From Hymenobacter oligotrophus (GTDB lineage: Bacteria; Bacteroidota; Bacteroidia; Cytophagales; Hymenobacteraceae), in contig NZ_CP032317.1 of NCBI RefSeq assembly GCF_003574965.1, positions 1,240,001 through 1,304,000 on the forward strand: DNA of 64,000 bases, given 5' to 3'. This document shows, piece by piece, positions 59,319-64,000 of the stretch. Below the pieces are notes generated by a model, which was given only the letters and a program-made list of their open reading frames with translations, made no database searches and was not told the DNA's origin. Within the stretch, counting starts at the first letter, position 1. Each line of letters opens with the position of its first letter. Made by a program: the position numbers and the translations under genes.

Positions 59319-60593
59319 TTAGCGCAACACAAACAAGCGCAGGCGCCGCAACAACTTGGCAACGGTTGGCTGGCAGCTCAGCACCAACACCAGCATGGGC
59401 AACATGGGGGCGCGGTAGCGGCTTAGGGTGCCTAGGTTGGGGGTGCTTAGCCCGAGCAATGCAGCCAGCACAAAGCAGTAGGTAAGCAGCGCCAGCCCAA
59501 GGGCAAACGGGAGGGCAGCGCGCCGCGGATGGCCGCCTAGGTCCCAGCACGCCAGGGCTAGCAGCAGCAGCAAGCCGAGGTTTTCGAGGGCTGCAAAACC
59601 GTAAAATATGCTGTCGCCCTCCCAGGCAAACGGGCGCAGCAGCGCACTCGCCACGGCCTTGGGGGTGTAGCGGGCAATGCTTTCGGCGGTGGGTGCCAAG
59701 CGCGGCAAGGCAATGTGCGGGCGCCCCAACGACTTTTGCTGCAGCGCTGAATAAGTGCGCGTAAGTTGGCTGGCGAATTTGTTGAAGCGAAATACCGGGC
59801 TGACTTCGCCGGCCGCAACGGCCCCCAAACCAAGCGTAAGCGCGAACAACAGCACCTGCCACCGCCGCCGGATGCCCAGCAGCCGTTGCGCCACGCGCAC
59901 CACCGCCAGCGCCAACAATGCCGCCAACAGCACGCCCCCATAAAAAAAGCGCATCTTAAAGTTCAGCCAAGCGCACACTAGCCCCACCAGTGCCCACCGC
60001 CAGGGCCGCCCAGGGGTGCCGTAGAGCAGGGCTACCGCGGCAGCTACCAACCCGGCACCGCTGGCCATCAGCAGGCTTTCTTTGGTGATGCCCGCCGACC
60101 AATACAGCGCCGATGGCCAGAAAAGCAGGCCCAGCATGGCTGCTCCTTTGGTACCCGGCAGCGCGCGACCAAACACCTGCACCGCCAGCCAGCAGCCCGC
60201 AAAGCTGATGAGCGACAAGTACAGCGCGTTCAGCAGCATCGAACCACCGCTAAGCAGGTTGAGTACCGACAGCAGCTTTAGGAAGAAAAAGGTGTTGGAG
60301 TAGCCGTGAAAAACCAGCTTTTGGCCCGCAAACCGGAACTCCTCGCCGGCCAGCGTTTGCAGCCAGGCAGCCGGTTCCTTCCACAGCTGTTGGTTCAGCA
60401 AACCAGCCCAGTAGTGGTAGTATTGGGCATCGGAGGTGGGGCGCACCACGCTAATCGCGCCCGCCAGCAGCCGCAGCACTAGGGCCGGCACCAACACGTA
60501 GCGGAACCCGGCCACCACGCGTTGCGCGCGCAGCCAGCGCCACAGCAGCCAAAGCACTGCCGCGTTTCCTGCAATTGCTAGCAGCAGCTTCAC
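59319..60593 (-). CDS. Multi-pass membrane protein, possibly GT-C-like
   Basis: A 424-aa protein with about 10-11 hydrophobic helices. The first outer loop has VVRPTSDAQYYHYWAGLLNQ, an acidic and aromatic pattern like the first loop of GT-C glycosyltransferases; a later loop carries YSALQQKSLGRPH. The GTG at 60593 overlaps the TGA of the upstream DUF2851 gene (GTGA), which fixes the start better than the longer frame from 60641. A glycosyltransferase or lipid-linked-sugar role is only inferred. Confidence 0.7.
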   Translation of the reverse strand: MKLLLAIAGNAAVLWLLWRWLRAQRVVAGFRYVLVPALVLRLLAGAISVVRPTSDAQYYHYWAGLLNQQLWKEPAAWLQTLAGEEFRFAGQKLVFHGYSNTFFFLKLLSVLNLLSGGSMLLNALYLSLISFAGCWLAVQVFGRALPGTKGAAMLGLLFWPSALYWSAGITKESLLMASGAGLVAAAVALLYGTPGRPWRWALVGLVCAWLNFKMRFFYGGVLLAALLALAVVRVAQRLLGIRRRWQVLLFALTLGLGAVAAGEVSPVFRFNKFASQLTRTYSALQQKSLGRPHIALPRLAPTAESIARYTPKAVASALLRPFAWEGDSIFYGFAALENLGLLLLLALACWDLGGHPRRAALPFALGLALLTYCFVLAALLGLSTPNLGTLSRYRAPMLPMLVLVLSCQPTVAKLLRRLRLFVLR

Positions 60594-61894
60594 CTGGCAG
60601 CCGAAACGTTTCGTTGGAGAATGCGGCTGCCGATGGCGCAATGCAGGCAGCGCCTAGGTGCGCAATAGCCGTTGTGCAAGGCCAGCAAGCCCTGCGAATC
60701 GGCGGCCGAGCGGTGCCGAAATTCCAACGCTTCGTACACGGCCAGAATGCTGTTTTGCTCGCGCGGCAACTGTGTCAGCAGTTCCACGGTGGCCTCTATC
60801 CCGGCCTGGTTATCGATGGAGCGAGCATGGGCTATCCGCAGCGGCACCACCACGTTGATGATAAGCAAATGCGCACTGCTTTTGCCTAGGCCGGGCACTT
60901 TGGCCGCCGGCACGCCAGGCCGGTAGTGGCTTTGCCAATACTCCGATACCGGCACCAGCAGCAGTTTCTCTAGGGTGCGTACGTCGGGGGCATCGAGCAA
61001 GGGCTGAAACAACCGGGGCTGGGCGTGCAGCAAAGCGGCCAGTTGGGCCAAGCGTACCGTGGGGAAGTTGGCGGGGCGCAACCGCAGAAAATTCCACTCG
61101 TGCGCTTGCATGGCCGCCGGCCCTAGGTTGTATTTATGCGCCAAGAAGTCGTACTCGCCGCGCAGGTTGGCGCAGTACTCATCGGGGGCCGAATCGGCGG
61201 GCGGCAGCAGCCCGGCTTGCCCAAAAAGCAGGGCCTCGGTTTGGCGCAAATCGTGCCGGTGCTTGCGCAAAACAGACAGCGGCAACGCCTGCGCAAGCCG
61301 GGCCAGCGGCTCGGTGTTCTTCTTGAATCCAAAGCCTCCAGCCAAGGCGTGCCAGGCCGTGCTTTCCCAATCGTGGCCGGTGCGGGCGTGCAGGGCCTGC
61401 AACACCGCGGCTTTTTCCGTAACGCGCTCGAGCAGCACGCGCTCAACCATCATCAGGCGGGTAAGCTCGGGCACGGCAGGCAGGGCTCCCGCACAGGGCA
61501 AAAGCGCCGGCACCGGTGCATTGGTAAGGGCGTGGTAAGCGGCCAGCAACGTGGGCTCGATGCGCGGCCCTAGGTTGAGCGTGGGCACGGGGGTGCCGTC
61601 GGTGCGGTGCACGGGCGCATCGGCGGTGTGCACTACATGCAGCACTACCTGGTCGTATTTTTTGTCGGCTTGGTGGTTGTGGCGGTGCCAATCCGACGCA
61701 CGCAGGTGTATCTCCACGGCGCCGTTCCACTCCACATCCCCAATCATCAGGCGGGCATTCAAAAAATCCGGGCCGGCATCGGCGTTGCGGTAGCCAGGCC
61801 GCAGCACGGTTACGTCCTCGCCGCCTTCGGTACGAAGCAAGGTTTTATCGAAGTACTGATGCTGCCAGACGTAGTGAATAAAATCTTCCTGCAT
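60590..61894 (-). CDS. DUF2851 family protein
   Basis: A 434-aa member of DUF2851, a family largely restricted to Bacteroidota and of unknown function. Conserved features: MQEDFIHYVWQHQYFD start, GYRNADAGPDFLNARLMIGDVEWNGAVEIHLRASDWHRHNH region (split GPDFLNARLMIGD and WNGAVEIHLRASDWH), the HxHxxD-like cluster, and LPREQNSILAVYEALEF. The pattern of acidic and His residues suggests a metal-dependent hydrolase or nuclease, which I cannot confirm. Coupled by GTGA to the membrane protein downstream. Confidence 0.88.
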   Translation of the reverse strand: MQEDFIHYVWQHQYFDKTLLRTEGGEDVTVLRPGYRNADAGPDFLNARLMIGDVEWNGAVEIHLRASDWHRHNHQADKKYDQVVLHVVHTADAPVHRTDGTPVPTLNLGPRIEPTLLAAYHALTNAPVPALLPCAGALPAVPELTRLMMVERVLLERVTEKAAVLQALHARTGHDWESTAWHALAGGFGFKKNTEPLARLAQALPLSVLRKHRHDLRQTEALLFGQAGLLPPADSAPDEYCANLRGEYDFLAHKYNLGPAAMQAHEWNFLRLRPANFPTVRLAQLAALLHAQPRLFQPLLDAPDVRTLEKLLLVPVSEYWQSHYRPGVPAAKVPGLGKSSAHLLIINVVVPLRIAHARSIDNQAGIEATVELLTQLPREQNSILAVYEALEFRHRSAADSQGLLALHNGYCAPRRCLHCAIGSRILQRNVSAAR

Positions 61895-61950
61895 ACCGGA
61901 TTCGGGCCCCGAGAATAATCCGACGAAAATACGCCGCCCCGCCCAAAATA

Positions 61951-61991
61951 CCGCGGCCCGCCCCTGCCTAGGTGGCAGAAGCGGGCCGCGG
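61951..61991. terminator. Hairpin after lolA
   Basis: 11-base outer arms 61951-61961 and 61981-61991 plus an inner ctgcc/ggcag stem around a CCTAGG. It lies between the lolA stop and the DUF2851 start. Confidence 0.8.
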
Positions 61992-62011
61992 GCAAAGGCA
62001 CCTAGGCAAGC

Positions 62012-62656
62012 TTAGCGCAGATCGACAACCTTTACGCCTTTGTACTTGGCCTTATCGAAGTTGAAGGTCGTAGCGTCTACCGGCGGGTTCGGCTCAAACT
62101 TCTTGATAGCGAAGGTGTAGCGGTTGCCGTTCTTCTTGAACATCTTCCAGCTTTTCACTGACTTGTCCTTCTTGCTCACGTTCAGGCGCACTTTGTACAC
62201 CTGGTTGTTGTGGTCTTCCGGCGACAGCTCAATTACGTCGCAAGGCACGCCGCCCTCCACGGTTTCGCCGGCGTAGGCGTACTTATAGCCTTTCTTGTAG
62301 AGCGTATAAATCTGCGAGGGCGAAATTTCCTGGTCCTCGGGGTCGTAATCCGAGATGTTCACCTCGTTTTCGGCCTTCATGTACGTCCACATGGTTTGGC
62401 CATTGTTGATGACCTCCTGGCCGTTGAGCTTCAAACGGAACTTGGGGCCGCTCACGATGATGTCGCCGTTCATGTTCTCCTTCACCTTCGCCGACTGGTT
62501 TTCGAGCGTTTGGGTGAACGAGGCCCGGAACGCTTTCATCGCCTGGTATTTGGCGCTCATCTGATCCAGGATTTTAGCGGCTTTGGGGTCTTGCTGCGCC
62601 ACAGCCAACTGAACAGACGAAACGGCAATGGCCAACAGGGCAACGAATTTTTTCAT
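62012..62656 (-). CDS. lolA: LolA-like outer-membrane lipoprotein carrier
   Basis: A 214-aa periplasmic protein. Signal peptide MKKFVALLAIAVSSVQLAVA, then the LolA-type half-barrel starting AAKILDQMSAKYQAMKAFRAS, with PKFRLKLNGQEVINNGQTMW and a C-terminal PVDATTFNFDKAKY strand. It ferries lipoproteins from the inner to the outer membrane. It follows ftsK by 112 bases in the same direction, a Bacteroidota-typical pair. Confidence 0.9.
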   Translation of the reverse strand: MKKFVALLAIAVSSVQLAVAQQDPKAAKILDQMSAKYQAMKAFRASFTQTLENQSAKVKENMNGDIIVSGPKFRLKLNGQEVINNGQTMWTYMKAENEVNISDYDPEDQEISPSQIYTLYKKGYKYAYAGETVEGGVPCDVIELSPEDHNNQVYKVRLNVSKKDKSVKSWKMFKKNGNRYTFAIKKFEPNPPVDATTFNFDKAKYKGVKVVDLR

Positions 62657-62768
62657 GGGGAAGTGTGGTTTCAGCGCTTAGATACGAAAGCAGAGAACTT
62701 AGTTTAAGGCAGGGATGCCATTCGAGCCGAAAAAAGTCTAAGCACTGATTTCGTCTCTCGCGGTTCTC

Positions 62769-64000
62769 CTACTTAGGAAGGCTATTCAACAACTGTTCCA
62801 AAGCGTATTCGTCCGGAACCAGCACCTCGCGGGCCTTGCTTCCTTCAAACGGCCCAACGATGCCGGCGTGTTCCAGTTGGTCGATTAATCGGCCGGCGCG
62901 GTTGTAGCCCAGCTTCAGGCGGCGCTGCAGCAGCGAGGTACTGCCCTGCTGGTGCTGCACAATCACGCGGGCCGCTTCTTCGAACATCGAGTCGCGGTCG
63001 GCGGGGTCCATGTCCTCGTTGCCGCCGCCGGCATCGCCGTCGGCACCGGCAACTTCGGGCAGCATATAAGCATCGGAGTAACCTTGTTGTTCACCGATAA
63101 AGTCGCAGACGCGGTCGACCTCAGGCGTGTCGATGAACGCGCACTGCACGCGAATCAAATCGGAACCGGCCGAAAAAAGCATGTCGCCCTGGCCAATCAG
63201 CTGGTCGGCGCCGCCCGTGTCCAGAATGGTGCGCGAGTCGATTTTGGAGGTAACCTTAAAGCTGATGCGGCACGGGAAGTTGGCCTTGATGATGCCGGTG
63301 ATAACGTTTACCGAGGGGCGCTGCGTGGCCACAATCAGGTGAATGCCGATGGCGCGGGCCAGCTGTGCAAGGCGAGCAATGGGTGTTTCCACCTCTTTGC
63401 CGGCCGTCATCATCAAGTCGGCCAACTCGTCGATTACCAGCACGATGAAGGGCATGTAGCGGTGGCCCTTCTTCGGGTTGAGGCGGCGCTCCGTGAACTT
63501 GCGGTTGTACTCGCTCAGGTTGCGGCAGCCGGCATCCTTCAGCAGGTCGTAGCGGCGGTCCATTTCCATGCACAGCGAGTTGAGCGTGTGCACCACCTTT
63601 TTGGTATCGGTGATGATGGCTTCCTCGGTGTCGGGGAGCTTAGCCAAAAAGTGCCGCTCGATTTTGTTAAAGATGCTGAGTTCTACCTTCTTCGGGTCGA
63701 CGAGCACGAACTTTAGCTGGGCGGGGTGGCGCTTGTAAAGCAACGAGGCCAGAATCACGTTCAGGCCCACCGATTTGCCTTGGCCCGTGGCGCCGGCCAT
63801 CAGCAAGTGCGGCATTTTGGCCAAGTCGGCCACAAACACCTCGTTGGTAATGGTGCGGCCGAAAGCAATGGGCAGGCTCATTTCGCTGTTGCGGAATTTC
63901 TCCGTGCTCAGCACCGAGCGAATCGACACCATTTCCTTCTTGGTGTTCGGCACCTCAATACCGATGGTGCCCTTGCCCGGAATGGGCGCGATGATGCGGA
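62769..64000 (-). CDS. ftsK: DNA translocase FtsK, C-terminal part (5' end outside window)
   Basis: The readable 410 codons hold the motor domain and the gamma domain of FtsK/SpoIIIE. Walker A is MAGATGQGKSVGLNVIL; Walker B PFIVLVIDELADLMM; then RPSVNVITGIIKANFPCRISFKV and GGADQLIGQGDMLF (FtsK signatures). The C-terminal winged-helix gamma part (STSLLQRRLKLGYNRAGRLIDQLE, split STSLLQRRLKLGY and NRAGRLIDQLE) would bind KOPS-like sequences. The reading frame stays open to the window edge, so the membrane-spanning start is missing. It moves the chromosome ends to the dif site at division. Confidence 0.95.
   Translation of the reverse strand, partial: RIIAPIPGKGTIGIEVPNTKKEMVSIRSVLSTEKFRNSEMSLPIAFGRTITNEVFVADLAKMPHLLMAGATGQGKSVGLNVILASLLYKRHPAQLKFVLVDPKKVELSIFNKIERHFLAKLPDTEEAIITDTKKVVHTLNSLCMEMDRRYDLLKDAGCRNLSEYNRKFTERRLNPKKGHRYMPFIVLVIDELADLMMTAGKEVETPIARLAQLARAIGIHLIVATQRPSVNVITGIIKANFPCRISFKVTSKIDSRTILDTGGADQLIGQGDMLFSAGSDLIRVQCAFIDTPEVDRVCDFIGEQQGYSDAYMLPEVAGADGDAGGGNEDMDPADRDSMFEEAARVIVQHQQGSTSLLQRRLKLGYNRAGRLIDQLEHAGIVGPFEGSKAREVLVPDEYALEQLLNSLPK

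Overview
This 64 kb window is a chromosomal stretch of a high-GC (about 60 % by eye) member of the Bacteroidota, most likely a Hymenobacter-like member of the Cytophagales. The evidence is: no Shine-Dalgarno sequences before the genes; several starts preceded by the Bacteroidota -7 promoter word TAnnTTTG; a fused lpxC-fabZ gene; the type IX secretion regulator PorX; TonB-dependent receptors of the carboxypeptidase-regulatory-domain type; and proteins such as DUF2851 and VF530 in familiar Bacteroidota settings. The genus is an inference.

Layout. 1-0.5 kb: end of an Mrp/ApbC ATPase and a NifU-like Fe-S protein. 0.5-3.0 kb: an AT-rich accessory patch with a frameshifted arginine/agmatine-deiminase-like gene, a small protein with a possible methyladenine-glycosylase-like fold, and a DUF6882 protein; the first two genes are tightly bracketed by a 10-bp inverted repeat and, further out, a 33-bp direct repeat, like a gene cassette. 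3.1-8.4 kb: fumarylacetoacetase, GlpD, a zinc alcohol dehydrogenase and its companion protein. 8.7-19.8 kb: an acetate/propionate locus on the minus strand (Acs, PrpE, a stand-alone receiver, a symporter-histidine kinase, a two-helix membrane protein, an MHS-type transporter and a porin). 19.9-28.1 kb: an orphan IS1-InsA-like zinc-ribbon/HTH protein, an M28 peptidase, a flavin reductase, a lipoprotein, Ald, TsaE, an aminotransferase and VF530. 28.4-34.3 kb: MarR and two large outer-membrane receptors. 34.3-39.0 kb: two lipoproteins, PorX and an HD hydrolase. 39.1-43.2 kb: lpxD, lpxC/fabZ, lpxA and an overlapping ABC ATPase. 43.4-51.7 kb: an acidic protein, tandem DUF4197 proteins, CinA, a 2-oxoacid dehydrogenase E2, a small membrane protein and ValS. 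51.9-64 kb: a nitrilase-family amidase beside a PP-loop sugar amidotransferase, ferredoxin, acyl-CoA reductase, nucleoside phosphorylase, TrhO, a hexapeptide acyltransferase, a multi-pass membrane protein, DUF2851, LolA and the C-terminal part of FtsK.

Most striking are features of the DNA itself. The palindrome CCTAGG occurs about 90 times by eye, several times more than base composition predicts, while other CTAG sites are scarce. Inside genes it is nearly always read as Leu-Gly (CTA-GGN), and five TAG stops lie in it. Every convergent gene junction carries a hairpin, some with perfect arms of 20-26 bp. A family of low-complexity inverted spacers occurs at least six times, and one copy lies in frame inside valS. 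No tRNA, rRNA, CRISPR array or complete insertion sequence was seen.
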